Part shown: positions 56,164 to 64,000 of the stretch, one piece after another
How the letters are laid out: every line of letters starts with the position of its first letter
Position numbering within the stretch: the first letter of the stretch is position 1
Assembly (NCBI RefSeq): GCF_013761175.1
Contig: NZ_JACDUR010000009.1
Location: 248,001 to 312,000 of the forward strand
Length of the DNA: 64,000 nt
Source: Nonomuraea soli
GTDB lineage: Bacteria; Actinomycetota; Actinomycetes; Streptosporangiales; Streptosporangiaceae
Direction: 5' to 3'
Translations under genes and position numbers: made by a program
Notes under the pieces: generated by a model
What the model was told of the DNA's origin: nothing
Database searches by the model: none
The model's input: only the letters and a program-made list of their open reading frames with translations

Positions 56164-56179
56164 TCGAACAATTGTTTGA
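56164..56179. promoter_or_regulatory. LexA box 3, nearest lexA
   Basis: TCGAACAATTGTTTGA differs from the consensus by one base and is nearly symmetrical. It lies 84 bp upstream of the lexA start and is the likely autorepression site. Confidence 0.8.
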
Positions 56180-56263
56180 GGTTGATCTTCGATGGCGATA
56201 TCGTCGCTGTGTGCGACATCAAAACCACGGACCGGAAGGTCCGCCGGTGAGGAGGAAGAGGGC

Positions 56264-56971
56264 ATGAGCGAGCACGATGATGCCGGCGGGGCCAGCGACC
56301 TCGCCCTGCGCAGGCGTGACTCCCTGGGCCTCACGCCCAGGCAACGCAAGATCCTTGAAGTGATCCGCGACTCGGTCCAGCAGCGCGGCTACCCGCCCTC
56401 CATGCGCGAGATCGGCGAGGCCGTCCAGCTGACCAGCACCTCCAGCGTGTCGCACCAGCTCACCGCGTTGCAGCGCAAGGGCTACCTGCGGCGCGACCCG
56501 CACCGGCCGCGTGCGCTCGAGGTGCGCCTTCCGGGCGAGCCCGTCCTGTGGGTCGACCCCGACGCCGAGCACGACGAGCCCGCGGTGAGCCGCCCGACGG
56601 CGGCCTACGTGCCGCTCGTGGGCCGGATCGCCGCCGGTGGCCCGATCCTGGCCGAGGAGAGCGTCGAAGACGTCTTCGCGCTGCCCAAGCAGCTCGTCGG
56701 CGAGGGCACGCTCTTCCTGCTCCAGGTCGCGGGTGACTCGATGATCGACGCGGCGATCGCCGACGGCGACTGGGTCGTGGTGCGCCAGCAGCCCGTGGCG
56801 GAGAGCGGCGACATCGTGGCGGCGATGATCGACGGCGAGGCCACGGTCAAGACCTTCAAGCGCAAGGACGGGCACGTGTGGCTCGTCCCGCACAACCCCA
56901 ACTACGACCCCATCCCCGGCGACGAGGCCAGCGTCCTGGGCAAGGTCGTGGCGGTGCTCAGGCGCCTCTAG
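56264..56971 (+). CDS. lexA: SOS repressor LexA
   Basis: 235 aa from the ATG at 56264 with GAGGAGGAAGAGGG upstream. The winged helix (GYPPSMREIGEAVQLTSTSS) and S24 peptidase domain are complete. The self-cleavage site is Ala124-Gly125 (RIAAGGP), with the Ser159/Lys196 dyad (VAGDSM, TVKTF). RecA-stimulated autocleavage would derepress the SOS genes. Three boxes upstream predict tight autoregulation and control of the divergent LysM gene. Confidence 0.96.
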   Translation: MSEHDDAGGASDLALRRRDSLGLTPRQRKILEVIRDSVQQRGYPPSMREIGEAVQLTSTSSVSHQLTALQRKGYLRRDPHRPRALEVRLPGEPVLWVDPDAEHDEPAVSRPTAAYVPLVGRIAAGGPILAEESVEDVFALPKQLVGEGTLFLLQVAGDSMIDAAIADGDWVVVRQQPVAESGDIVAAMIDGEATVKTFKRKDGHVWLVPHNPNYDPIPGDEASVLGKVVAVLRRL

Positions 56972-57036
56972 TCGCACCCGTGGCCGGTCGTCCGCGCGCG
57001 GGCGACCGGCTTCGGCATTCCCTCGTACGGCAAGCG

Positions 57037-58137
57037 CTACGTCAGCCGCCGCAGCATCTCCTCCAGCACCGGCAGCGACGTGGCGAAGTTCAGCCTGGCG
57101 TGGTTCTCCCCGCCGGGGCCGAAGTGCTCCCCTCCGCTCAGCAGCACTCCCGCCTCCCGTTCGAGCCGCTCGGCGTTGCCCGGGCGCCCGAAGTCCAGCC
57201 ACGCCAGATACGTCCCCTCCGGCACCCGGTAGCCGATCGTGGCGGGCAGCCGCTCGGCGACCACGTGCCTGTTGCGGTCCAGGAGCCGCATCACCTCCTC
57301 CAGCCACGGGTCGCCGTGCCTCCAGGCGGCCAGGGTCGCCTCCACCCCGAAGACGTTGGCGTCGCCGTACAGGAAGCCTGGCATCGCCCACACCGCCTTC
57401 CGGGTCGCCTCGTGCCCGAAATGGGCGACGGCGCACCGCACTCCGCCCAGGTTGAAGGCCTTGGAGGCCGAGGTGAGGGTGATCGTGCGTTCCGGCAGGA
57501 GCGTGGCGAAGGGGATGTGCCGGTGCGGCGCGTAGGTCAGGTCGGCGTGGATCTCGTCGGAGATCACGATCAGGTCGTGCCGCTCGGCCGCTTCGGCCAG
57601 CTCGGTGAGCTCGGCGTGCGTGAAGACACGCCCGGTCGGGTTGTGCGGGTTGAGCAGCAGCACCACCGTGCAGGTGGAAAGGTCGGGCAGCTCGAACCTC
57701 CAGCTCGAGCCGTACGGCACGGCGGGCACGGGCAGGATCTCCCGCTGCATGCCCGTCACTGTCGCGACGAAGGCGTTGTAGGCGGGGGTGTGCAGCGCCA
57801 CCCGGTCGCCGGGCTCGGTGACGTGGTGGAGGACCACCTGCAGCGCCTGGTTGAGGTCGGTGAAGGCACGCGCGTGCCCGGGTGAGGGCTGCCAGCCGTA
57901 TCTGCTGTGCATGCGCTCGGCGAAGGCTTCCAGCAGCACTTCAGGGGCGACGTGCGACTCCCAGCTCGGGTAGCCGAGGTCGGTGGCGGCACGGCGTTCC
58001 AGCGCCTCGCGGATGGGCGGCGCGACGGGGAAGTCCATGTCGGCGACCCATGCGGGGATGACGCCCGGTCCAGCTTTGGACCATTTCACACCATCTCGAA
58101 CTGCTTTTAGATCTTCTGCCCGAAAGGTGTCATTCAC
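57037..58137 (-). CDS. PatB/MalY-type cystathionine beta-lyase / aminotransferase
   Basis: 366 aa from a GTG at 58137. PLP-binding motifs are LNPHNPTGRVF, ISDEIHADL and Lys226 (LTSASKAFNLGG). The N-terminal GVIPAWVADMDFPVAPPIRE is characteristic of MalY/PatB C-S lyases. It may cleave cystathionine or other thioethers, or act as an aminotransferase; the substrate is not settled. Its start overlaps the tetR-like stop (GTGA), so the regulator gene probably precedes it in one transcript. Confidence 0.9.
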   Translation of the reverse strand: MNDTFRAEDLKAVRDGVKWSKAGPGVIPAWVADMDFPVAPPIREALERRAATDLGYPSWESHVAPEVLLEAFAERMHSRYGWQPSPGHARAFTDLNQALQVVLHHVTEPGDRVALHTPAYNAFVATVTGMQREILPVPAVPYGSSWRFELPDLSTCTVVLLLNPHNPTGRVFTHAELTELAEAAERHDLIVISDEIHADLTYAPHRHIPFATLLPERTITLTSASKAFNLGGVRCAVAHFGHEATRKAVWAMPGFLYGDANVFGVEATLAAWRHGDPWLEEVMRLLDRNRHVVAERLPATIGYRVPEGTYLAWLDFGRPGNAERLEREAGVLLSGGEHFGPGGENHARLNFATSLPVLEEMLRRLT

Positions 58138-58679
58138 CGGTTCAGTCTAGGACTGCCCGCCTTCAGGCCGTCGAGGATGAGATCCACAGCTCTGGGCGCA
58201 TGCTTGGCGGCGTGTCCCGCCGCGATCATCAGGGCGGTCAGCTCCTGCACCCCCACATCGGGCCGGACCGTCCCCGCGGCCTGGGCGCGAGCCAGCAGCG
58301 TGGCGAGGAGCTCTGGCAGCTCGGCGCGGCCTTCCGCGACCGCCTCGTCCACGGAGATGCCCGCCGCGGCCAGGGCGCCCGCGTGGGCGTGCTTGGCGGA
58401 GGAGAGCTTCGCCGATCGCCGCAGCAGCGTGAAGAGCGCCTCACGGGGATCCGGCAGGTCGAGCAGCGCCCTCCCCTCGTCGACGAACGCGGCCATGCTG
58501 GCCTTGAAAACCTCGCTGACCAGGGCTTCCTTGGTGGGGAAGTGCCGGAACACCGTGCCGATGCCGACTCCCGCCGCCTTGGCGATCTCCTCGGTGGAGA
58601 CGCCGACACCGGACTGCGCGATCAGCCGCTGGGCTGCCGCGAGCACTTTGGCCCGGTTCTGGGCGGCGTCGCTGCGCAT
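58134..58679 (-). CDS. TetR-family transcriptional regulator
   Basis: 181 aa from the ATG at 58679, preceded by GGGAGA at a good distance. A GTG at 58709 lies inside a palindrome and is rejected. The helix-turn-helix reads STEEIAKAAGVGIGTVFRHF, and the C-terminal ligand domain is helical. Two matching 16-bp operators lie in the divergent gap before the next gene. It may control both itself with the PatB-like lyase and the SnoaL-like gene at 58759. The ligand is unknown. Confidence 0.9.
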   Translation of the reverse strand: MRSDAAQNRAKVLAAAQRLIAQSGVGVSTEEIAKAAGVGIGTVFRHFPTKEALVSEVFKASMAAFVDEGRALLDLPDPREALFTLLRRSAKLSSAKHAHAGALAAAGISVDEAVAEGRAELPELLATLLARAQAAGTVRPDVGVQELTALMIAAGHAAKHAPRAVDLILDGLKAGSPRLNR

Positions 58680-58697
58680 GGCTTCTCCCTTGACAAA

Positions 58698-58713
58698 CGG
58701 AGCCGTCACTCCG
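58698..58713. promoter_or_regulatory. TetR-type operator O1 (imperfect)
   Basis: CGGAGCCGTCACTCCG resembles the O2 site at 13 of 16 positions. Its centre is 22 bp (two helical turns) from that of O2. Confidence 0.65.
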
Positions 58714-58719
58714 GATTAT

Positions 58720-58735
58720 CGGAGTGTCCACTCCG
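58720..58735. promoter_or_regulatory. TetR-type operator O2 (perfect arms)
   Basis: CGGAGTGTCCACTCCG has perfect 7-bp arms (CGGAGTG, CACTCCG) with a 2-base spacer. It lies between the TetR and SnoaL-like genes. With O1 it forms an outer palindrome (AAACGGAG ... CTCCGTTT) as well. Confidence 0.75.
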
Positions 58736-58758
58736 TTTCTTGCTTGAGGAGTCTACCC

Positions 58759-59151
58759 GTGAATGCTCGCTCCGTCCTGATCACCTATCTCGTCGCCGGC
58801 GCCGCCTTCGACCGCGACGCCCAGATCGCCCTGCTGCACGACGACGCCGTCCTGCGCCTGCCGTACGCACCGCAAGGCGTTCCCACCGCGTTCGAAGGGA
58901 AGGCGGCCGTCGCCGACTTCCTGTACCGGCTCCAGGAACTGGTCACCGCCTCCGGCATCGTCTTCGACCGGGACCAGGCGCGACTCGTCATCCACGAGAC
59001 CGGCGACCCGGAAGTGGTGATCGCCGAGATCGCGGCGCCCGGGCTGGAGAACCTGCAGATCTTCCGGGTGCGGGACGGGCTGGTCATGGAGATCAAGGAG
59101 TACTTCCAGCCCACGTCGGGCGCCTTCGTCGCCAGGGCTCTGGCCGCATAG
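58759..59151 (+). CDS. SnoaL-like protein under TetR-type control
   Basis: 130 aa from a GTG at 58759 with GAGGAG seven bases upstream. The fold is inferred from GAAFDRDAQIALLHDDAVLR, GKAAVADFLYRL and FRVRDGLVMEIKEYFQPTSG. Such NTF2-like proteins bind or transform small hydrophobic molecules. Its promoter region contains the two TetR operators, so it is probably induced by the ligand of that regulator. It ends 30 bp before the SRPBCC gene. Confidence 0.85.
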   Translation: MNARSVLITYLVAGAAFDRDAQIALLHDDAVLRLPYAPQGVPTAFEGKAAVADFLYRLQELVTASGIVFDRDQARLVIHETGDPEVVIAEIAAPGLENLQIFRVRDGLVMEIKEYFQPTSGAFVARALAA

Positions 59152-59181
59152 TTGTCGGTGGCGTCGGCTACCTTCGGCGGC

Positions 59182-59652
59182 ATGTACTCCACACGGGTCT
59201 CACAGCTGGTGAACGCCCCACGGGCCGCCGTCTTCCGCGCCCTGATCGACGCCGACGCCATCGCCGCCTGGCGGGTGCCCGAGGGGATGAGGGGGACGGT
59301 GCACCGGTTCGAGCCCAGGGAGGGGGGCACGTTCCGCGTGTCGCTCACCTACGAGGTGGAGGGTGCCGCCGGGAAGTCGGGGGCGCACACCGACACCTAC
59401 CACGGGCATTTCGCCGAGCTCGTCCCCGATGAGCGGGTGGTGGAGGTGCTCGAGTTCGAGACCGACGATCCGGGGATGCGGGGGAAGATGACGATGACGA
59501 CGCTGCTCAGCGACTCGGGGGGCGCGACGGAGGTGGTCATCGTGCACGAGGGCATCCCGGACGCGGTGCCGGCGGCGGACAATGAGCTGGGGACCCGCAT
59601 GGCACTGGCCAACCTGGCGGCACTGGTGGAGGGGCGGGCCGAGGAGGGGTGA
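59182..59652 (+). CDS. SRPBCC / AHSA1-like protein
   Basis: 156 aa from an ATG at 59182; upstream in-frame TTG and GTG starts are less natural for the family. The START-like fold shows in VNAPRAAVFRALIDADAIAA and the C-terminal helix ELGTRMALANLAALVEG. AHSA1-type SRPBCC proteins bind lipids or act as polyketide-cyclase-like proteins. No function is assigned. It probably follows the SnoaL-like gene in the same transcript. Confidence 0.85.
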   Translation: MYSTRVSQLVNAPRAAVFRALIDADAIAAWRVPEGMRGTVHRFEPREGGTFRVSLTYEVEGAAGKSGAHTDTYHGHFAELVPDERVVEVLEFETDDPGMRGKMTMTTLLSDSGGATEVVIVHEGIPDAVPAADNELGTRMALANLAALVEGRAEEG

Positions 59653-59751
59653 CGGGTGCGGCGACCGGCCGCGGCCAGGTCAATCTTCAGGGGTCAACTC
59701 TTTGCCCTTTGCGCCGGTAACGGAGCCGATGGCTGATGCCTAGCGTTGTCT

Positions 59752-60039
59752 ATGGACACCATTTATCTGTTTTCGATCTCGTTGACCGCCTCCGCCGCTA
59801 TTGCGGGACTTCCGCCGACCAGCGTTGCCACCCAGATCGACCCCGACTGTCGCGACTTCGGCACGCAACAGGAAGCGCAACGCGTGCTCGAAATTGACCC
59901 CAGCGACCCCTTTGACCTCGATCGGGACGACGATGGAATCGCCTGCGAATGCAACGAGAACGACGGCACGGGGCCGTGGACGTGGTGTCAGCAGAACGAC
60001 GGCATCCCGGTGCTGATTCGCCCGCCATTCCGGTCCTGA
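59752..60039 (+). CDS. Secreted Excalibur-domain protein
   Basis: 95 aa from an ATG at 59752 without a visible ribosome-binding site. A signal peptide covers about residues 1-27. The rest is an Excalibur calcium-binding domain (DCRDFGTQQEAQRVL, then LDRDDDGIACE). Such domains occur in extracellular nucleases and envelope proteins; alone, the function is unknown. It is convergent with the S41 protease gene, with the three-hairpin element between them. Confidence 0.82.
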   Translation: MDTIYLFSISLTASAAIAGLPPTSVATQIDPDCRDFGTQQEAQRVLEIDPSDPFDLDRDDDGIACECNENDGTGPWTWCQQNDGIPVLIRPPFRS

Positions 60040-60149
60040 GCACTTTCGTTCTCAGGACCCGGCCAGACTGCGGCTCTGGTTGCGTTGGAGAAGTCCCTCG
60101 CACGGGCCGTCCGCACTCTCGCCTGCGCGCCCATCTGCCGCCACTCGCC

Positions 60150-60304
60150 CAACGCCATCGCGTCAAGGCCCCTACGCCACCCCGCCCCGCACGGGTTGCA
60201 GATGGCCGGAGGCTATCTGCCCCGGGGGTGTGGGGGTGGGCCGGAGGACCACCCCCACACTGGGCACAGCCCGAGCACGACAGCGCCGAAGGCGCCCCCG
60301 CGAG
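60150..60304. repeat. Dispersed three-hairpin element, copy 2
   Basis: This copy is close to 51430-51580. Its hairpins are at 60198-60220, 60230-60258 (GTGGGGGTGG with CCACCCCCAC) and 60283-60295. In both copies the loops of the first two hairpins carry the same GCCGRAGG core, and the R base differs between copies but matches within each. It lies 36 bases past the S41 protease stop, between convergent genes. Confidence 0.75.
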
Positions 60305-60339
60305 GCCCGAGCGGTGAGGGGCGACTGCGGTCGAGAGGG

Positions 60340-63300
60340 TTACGGCACCGGCGGAAGGTCGGGTGCCGCCACGGCGGGCTTCTCCTGCAGCGCCGCCAGG
60401 GCCAGCTCCACCGCCTTCTCCAGCTGCGGGTCGCGCCCCGCGGCCCGATCCTGCGGCGTCATGATCACCTCGATGTCGGGATCGACACCGTAGTTCTCCA
60501 CCCCCCAGTCGTGCCCCTCGAGCCAGAACGAGTACCGCGGCTGCGTGACGACGGTCCCGTCGACGAGCGCGTACCGCGAGTCGATGCCGATCACCCCGCC
60601 CCACGTGCGGGTCCCGATGAGCGGCCCGAGTTTGCGCGCCTTGATGCCCGCGCTGACGATGTCGCCGTCGGAGCCGGCGAACTCGTCGGCGATGGCGACG
60701 ATGGGCCCGCGGGGCGAGTCGTCCGGGTAGGCCCTGGGCGCGTAGCCGCGGGCGTGCACCCAGCCGGTGACCCGGCGCGACAGCTTCTCCAGCACCAGCT
60801 CGGAGGTGTGTCCGCCGCCGTTCTCGCGCAGGTCGACGATGAGCCCTTCCTGGGCCATCTCGGTGTGCAGGTCGCGGTGGAACTGCGCCCAGCCGGGTGA
60901 GGCCATGTCGGGCACGTGCAGGTAGCCGAGGCGTCCGCCTGAAAGCTCGTGGACGGCGGCGCGGCGGCCGTCGACCCAGGCGTGGTAGCGCAGCGGCGTC
61001 TCGTCCTCGATGGGGGTGACGACGACGCGGCGCACGTCGCCGCCGGAGGCGGGGCGCACGGACAGTTCGACGGGCCGCCCCGCCGTTCCCGGAAGGGAGG
61101 CCAGGGGGCCGCGCACGACGTCGACCGGGCGGCCGTTGACGGCGACGATCTCGTCGCCCTCGCGTACGGCGACGCCGGGTTCGAGGAGCGGCGAGCGGGC
61201 GTCGTGGTCGGACGATTCGCCGGGCAGGATGCGCGTGATGCGCCAGGCGTCGCCGTCGCGTTCGAGGTCGGCGCCGAGCAGGCCCTGGCGGCGCCTGGGG
61301 TCGGCTCCCGAGCCGTTGGGCCGGGCGTAGGCGTGGGAGGTGCCGAGCTCGCCCTGGACCTCCCAGAGCAGGTCGATGAGCTCGCTGTAGGTGCCGATGC
61401 GCTCGACGAGGGGCGCGTAGCGGTCGAGCTTGCCCTGCCAGTCGACGCCGTTCATGTCGGCGCGCCAGAAGTGGTCGCGCATGAGGCGGCCGGCCTCGTG
61501 GTAGGACTGCCGCCATTCGGCGACGGGGTCGATGGTCACCCCTGCGCGGTCGAGGTCGATGGTGACGGCCTCGTCGCCGTCGCCGGCGGGGCGGGTCTGC
61601 AGGCTGCCGTTCTTGCCTCGGTAGACGATGCGGCTGCCGTCGCCGCTGACCTCGAAGGCGTACACCTCCTTGGCCGGTTCGCTCTTGGTGCGCTTGACCA
61701 GGTCGTAGCGCTCCAGGACCGGTTCTGGGCGGTCGGTGCCGTCGCCGAGCATGCCGGGCAGCGGGTGGCGCAGCCACAGGAGGGCGTCCTTGGCGGCTCG
61801 CAGGTTGCTGTAGGTGCCGGCGGGCACGGGGACCGGGACGATGCGGGCGGCGATGCCGTCGGCGTCGACCTCGGTGGCGGGAGGAGCATCCGACTTCTCG
61901 GATTCGCCGGACTTGTCGGAGGGGGCGGAGTCCTCGCCGTTGAAGCCGCGTCCTGCCAGCGAGGGCGAGAACGGTGAGGGCGTGGTGGCCTTCAGCGGCA
62001 CCAGGAAGGGCTTGGTGCTCTGCGGGAACGACAGGTCGAAGACGTGCGAGTCGTAGACGGGGTCGAAGACCCGCTCCGACAGGAAGACCAGGTGCTTGCC
62101 GTCCAGCGTGAACGACGGGCTGGTGTCGGCGAAGCGGCGCGGGGTGACCTCGATGGTCGAGCTGCCGTCGACGCGGCCGAGCTTGATCTGGCGCAGGAAG
62201 TACCCGAAGTGCGGGTAGGTCCAGGTCAGCCAGGCGGAGTCGGGCGAGAAGGCGGGCTCGCGGATGTCGCCGTCGGTGGCTCTGTCGATCTCGCGGAGGT
62301 CGCCGGTCTCCAGGTCGGCCACGAGCAGGCGGCCGTCGTGCGTGGTGAGCGCGACGCGCTTGCCGTCGGGCGCGACCCGCAGGTCGAGTACGCGGCCGAG
62401 CTCGCCGGCGGCCAGGGTGCGGATCTCGCCGCCCGGGGTGCCGATCTCCAGGGCGTCCTCGCCGGTGGCGTCGGAGATCCACACGGCCTTGCCCTCGGCG
62501 TCGAGCGGGCGCGGGAGCCGTACGCGGACCCCGTGCTCGGCCCGCAGCACGCCGGCGGGTCCGTCGCGGTGGGTGACCCAGTGGGCGGTGCCGCGGATCT
62601 CCACGACGCTCGCGCGGCCGCTCTTGTCGGGCGCGAAGTCGGCGACGCGCGAGGGGGCGGGGCGCTGGGCGCGGGCCGGGCGCGGGCCGCTGAGCCTGAT
62701 GTCGAGCTTGTACGGCTCGGCGTCGAGGCCGGTGGCCAGCCACAGGTCCCCGCCGTGGCTGTAGATCACCCGCTGCCCGTCGGTGGAGGCGTGGCGCGCG
62801 TAGAAGTCGTCGTGCGTGGTGTGCTGCCGCAGGTCGGAGCCGTCGGGCAGGGAGGAGTAGAGGTTGCCGGTGCCGTCGGTGTCGGACAGGAAGGCCAGGC
62901 GCCCGCCGACCCACATGACGGCCCAGTGCTGGGCGAGGTTGTCGGCGAACAGCCGGGTGAACTCGCCGTCGCCGGTGTCGTCGACCCAGATCTTGGTGGC
63001 GGTGCCGCCGCGGTACCTCTTCCACATGGAGGGTTCGCGCCACACGGCCGAGACGGTGGCGACCTTCGGGCCGCCGCCGGAACCCGTGCCGGAGCGGTCG
63101 ACCTCCGCCTCGCTGACCCAGCCGTACGGCAGGCGGCTGGAGGGCCCGGCGTCGAGCGGCACGGCGTGTGCCCAGAGCCTGCTGCGGTTGGCCTCGCCGC
63201 CGGAGGTCACCGCGATGATGCGGCCGTCGGGGTGCCACCCGCGTACGGCGGTCAGTCCGTTGCCCCAGAACGACAGGCGCTCTCCCGTGCCGCCGTCGAG

Positions 63301-63519
63301 TTCCGCAGTGAAGACCTCGGGGGCGCCTTCGCGGGTGCTGGTCCAAGCGATCTTGGTGCCGTCCGGGGAGAATCGAGGGTTGTTCACCGCGACCCTGTCC
63401 GCGGTGAATCGCCAGGCCCGGCCGCCGTCCAGCGGGGCCACCCAGACGTCGTCGTCGGCCACGAAAGTGACCAGATCTCCGTGCAGATGCGGATATCTCA
63501 GGTAAGCGCCATTTGTCAC
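60340..63519 (-). CDS. Tricorn-like S41 protease
   Basis: 1059 aa. The N-terminal two thirds hold WD40/beta-propeller repeats (NNPRFSPDGTKIAWTSTREG, EPAFSPDSAWLTWTY). A PDZ-like region follows (VREGDEIVAVNGRPVDVV), then the S41 core. The catalytic residues are the Ser-His pair in LGTSHAYA, Ser950 (EFAGSDGD) and the late Glu in GVENYGVDPD. Tricorn trims peptides left by the proteasome in the cytosol; there is no signal peptide here. A near-identical paralogue starts upstream (63683 and beyond). Confidence 0.92.
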   Translation of the reverse strand: MTNGAYLRYPHLHGDLVTFVADDDVWVAPLDGGRAWRFTADRVAVNNPRFSPDGTKIAWTSTREGAPEVFTAELDGGTGERLSFWGNGLTAVRGWHPDGRIIAVTSGGEANRSRLWAHAVPLDAGPSSRLPYGWVSEAEVDRSGTGSGGGPKVATVSAVWREPSMWKRYRGGTATKIWVDDTGDGEFTRLFADNLAQHWAVMWVGGRLAFLSDTDGTGNLYSSLPDGSDLRQHTTHDDFYARHASTDGQRVIYSHGGDLWLATGLDAEPYKLDIRLSGPRPARAQRPAPSRVADFAPDKSGRASVVEIRGTAHWVTHRDGPAGVLRAEHGVRVRLPRPLDAEGKAVWISDATGEDALEIGTPGGEIRTLAAGELGRVLDLRVAPDGKRVALTTHDGRLLVADLETGDLREIDRATDGDIREPAFSPDSAWLTWTYPHFGYFLRQIKLGRVDGSSTIEVTPRRFADTSPSFTLDGKHLVFLSERVFDPVYDSHVFDLSFPQSTKPFLVPLKATTPSPFSPSLAGRGFNGEDSAPSDKSGESEKSDAPPATEVDADGIAARIVPVPVPAGTYSNLRAAKDALLWLRHPLPGMLGDGTDRPEPVLERYDLVKRTKSEPAKEVYAFEVSGDGSRIVYRGKNGSLQTRPAGDGDEAVTIDLDRAGVTIDPVAEWRQSYHEAGRLMRDHFWRADMNGVDWQGKLDRYAPLVERIGTYSELIDLLWEVQGELGTSHAYARPNGSGADPRRRQGLLGADLERDGDAWRITRILPGESSDHDARSPLLEPGVAVREGDEIVAVNGRPVDVVRGPLASLPGTAGRPVELSVRPASGGDVRRVVVTPIEDETPLRYHAWVDGRRAAVHELSGGRLGYLHVPDMASPGWAQFHRDLHTEMAQEGLIVDLRENGGGHTSELVLEKLSRRVTGWVHARGYAPRAYPDDSPRGPIVAIADEFAGSDGDIVSAGIKARKLGPLIGTRTWGGVIGIDSRYALVDGTVVTQPRYSFWLEGHDWGVENYGVDPDIEVIMTPQDRAAGRDPQLEKAVELALAALQEKPAVAAPDLPPVP

Positions 63520-63631
63520 ACTCGCACCCTAGTGCGACAAAGGCCGCTCTGGGCTGGGGATTTTCGGCCGCCGGGCACGGATCGGCCGGTGACGACGCAC
63601 GTCGGGACCGGGCTGCGCTGCGAGCGAACAC

Positions 63632-63663
63632 CGGCCCCGCCCGTCCCACGACGAGCGGGGCCG
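63632..63663. terminator. Hairpin after the second S41 protease gene
   Basis: CGGCCCCGC pairs perfectly with GCGGGGCCG around a 14-base loop, 19 bases past the minus-strand stop at 63683. This fits a terminator between the tandem protease genes. Confidence 0.65.
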
Positions 63664-63682
63664 TACGCGCCGCGAGGAGCGG

Positions 63683-64000
63683 TCAGGACGAGCGTGGCGC
63701 GGGCAGCTCGGGCGGGACGGCCGCGGGCCGTTCGGCCAGGGCCGCGAGAGCCAGCTCCACCGCCTTCTCCAGTTGCGGGTCACGCCCGGCCACCCGGTCC
63801 TGCGGGGTGATCACCACCTCCACGTCCGGCTCCACGCCGTAGTTCTCCACCTCCCACCCGTGGTCCTTCAGCCACAGGCCGTAGCGCGGCTGGGTGACCA
63901 TGAGGCCGTCGACCAGCGCGTACCTCATGTCGATGCCGACGACCCCGCCCCACGTCCTGGTGCCGACGAGCGGCCCGATGGCGCGGTTCTTGATCCCGGC
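63683..64000 (-). CDS. Second tricorn-like S41 protease (5' part outside window)
   Basis: Only the last 105 codons are visible; the rest lies beyond the right edge. The sequence starts AGIKNRAIGPLVGTRTWGG and runs through VENYGVEPDVEVVITPQDRV, closely matching the C-terminus of the gene at 60340-63519. The catalytic Glu-containing VENYGVEPD is intact. The two genes are tandem paralogues on the same strand, 163 bp apart. Confidence 0.9.
   Translation of the reverse strand, partial: AGIKNRAIGPLVGTRTWGGVVGIDMRYALVDGLMVTQPRYGLWLKDHGWEVENYGVEPDVEVVITPQDRVAGRDPQLEKAVELALAALAERPAAVPPELPAPRSS

Noticed and set aside
58680..58709. Upstream GTG start adding ten residues to the TetR protein
   Set aside because: The GTG lies within the operator palindrome and has no Shine-Dalgarno, while the ATG at 58679 follows GGGAGA.

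Overview
The window is a high-GC, densely packed actinobacterial chromosome segment. Several points suggest a Streptosporangiales-type organism (Nonomuraea/Streptosporangium relatives): strong third-position GC, many GTG and TTG starts, ATGA/GTGA stop-start overlaps, an nrdR-nrdJ pair beside a divergent LysM gene and lexA, and a desferrioxamine operon. The genus is an inference. No rRNA, tRNA, CRISPR array, IS element or phage module was seen. All placements come from reading the sequence; no homology search was run.

Layout, left to right. 1-2.3 kb: a cut-off PAS/GAF sensor, an HhH-GPD DNA-repair protein and a small helical protein. 2.3-6.8 kb: a hypothetical gene, a thioesterase and the overlapping pxpABC 5-oxoprolinase genes. 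6.8-14.5 kb: a sugar-foraging locus made of two ABC permeases, a lipoprotein sugar binder, a LacI regulator, a GH5-like enzyme and a secreted GH85 endo-beta-N-acetylglucosaminidase. Two matching LacI-type operators flank lacI. The locus reads as an N-glycan utilisation unit. 14.5-17.8 kb: a PadR regulator with a perfect palindrome, a VOC protein, a PhzF protein and an AlkZ-like winged-helix protein. 17.8-23.5 kb: a complete peptide ABC importer with a fused double ATPase. 23.5-29.3 kb: a membrane-anchored tandem AAA+ protein, a haloalkane dehalogenase and a large TPR/collagen-like/membrane protein.

29.5-41.3 kb is mixed: an MFS/DoxX pair, a GT1 glycosyltransferase, an EamA transporter, a tight run (secreted repeat protein, MFS, zinc-ribbon protein, SthA transhydrogenase), small ORFs in an AT-richer gap, a PPOX flavoprotein, a PrsW protease, an amidohydrolase and a SnoaL-like protein. 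41.4-49.7 kb: an alpha/beta hydrolase without a normal nucleophile, then a penicillin-acylase/GNAT fusion divergent from desABCD (hydroxamate siderophore synthesis). The GNAT half resembles DesC, so the fusion may make acyl-modified ferrioxamines. 49.7-51.6 kb is mostly repetitive and non-coding apart from a methyltransferase gene.

51.6-57 kb holds nrdJ-nrdR and the divergent LysM/lexA pair, with three LexA-like boxes between the last two. 57-59.7 kb: a MalY/PatB-type lyase and its TetR-type neighbour, with two 16-bp operators in the divergent promoter, a SnoaL-like gene and an SRPBCC gene. 59.7-64 kb: an Excalibur-domain protein and two tandem tricorn-like S41 proteases, the second cut by the window edge. 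A dispersed element with three hairpins occurs in two convergent intergenic gaps (near 51.5 kb and 60.2 kb). The main novelty candidates are the acylase-GNAT fusion beside desABCD, the LacI-controlled GH85/GH5 locus, the three-hairpin element and the TPR-collagen-membrane protein.
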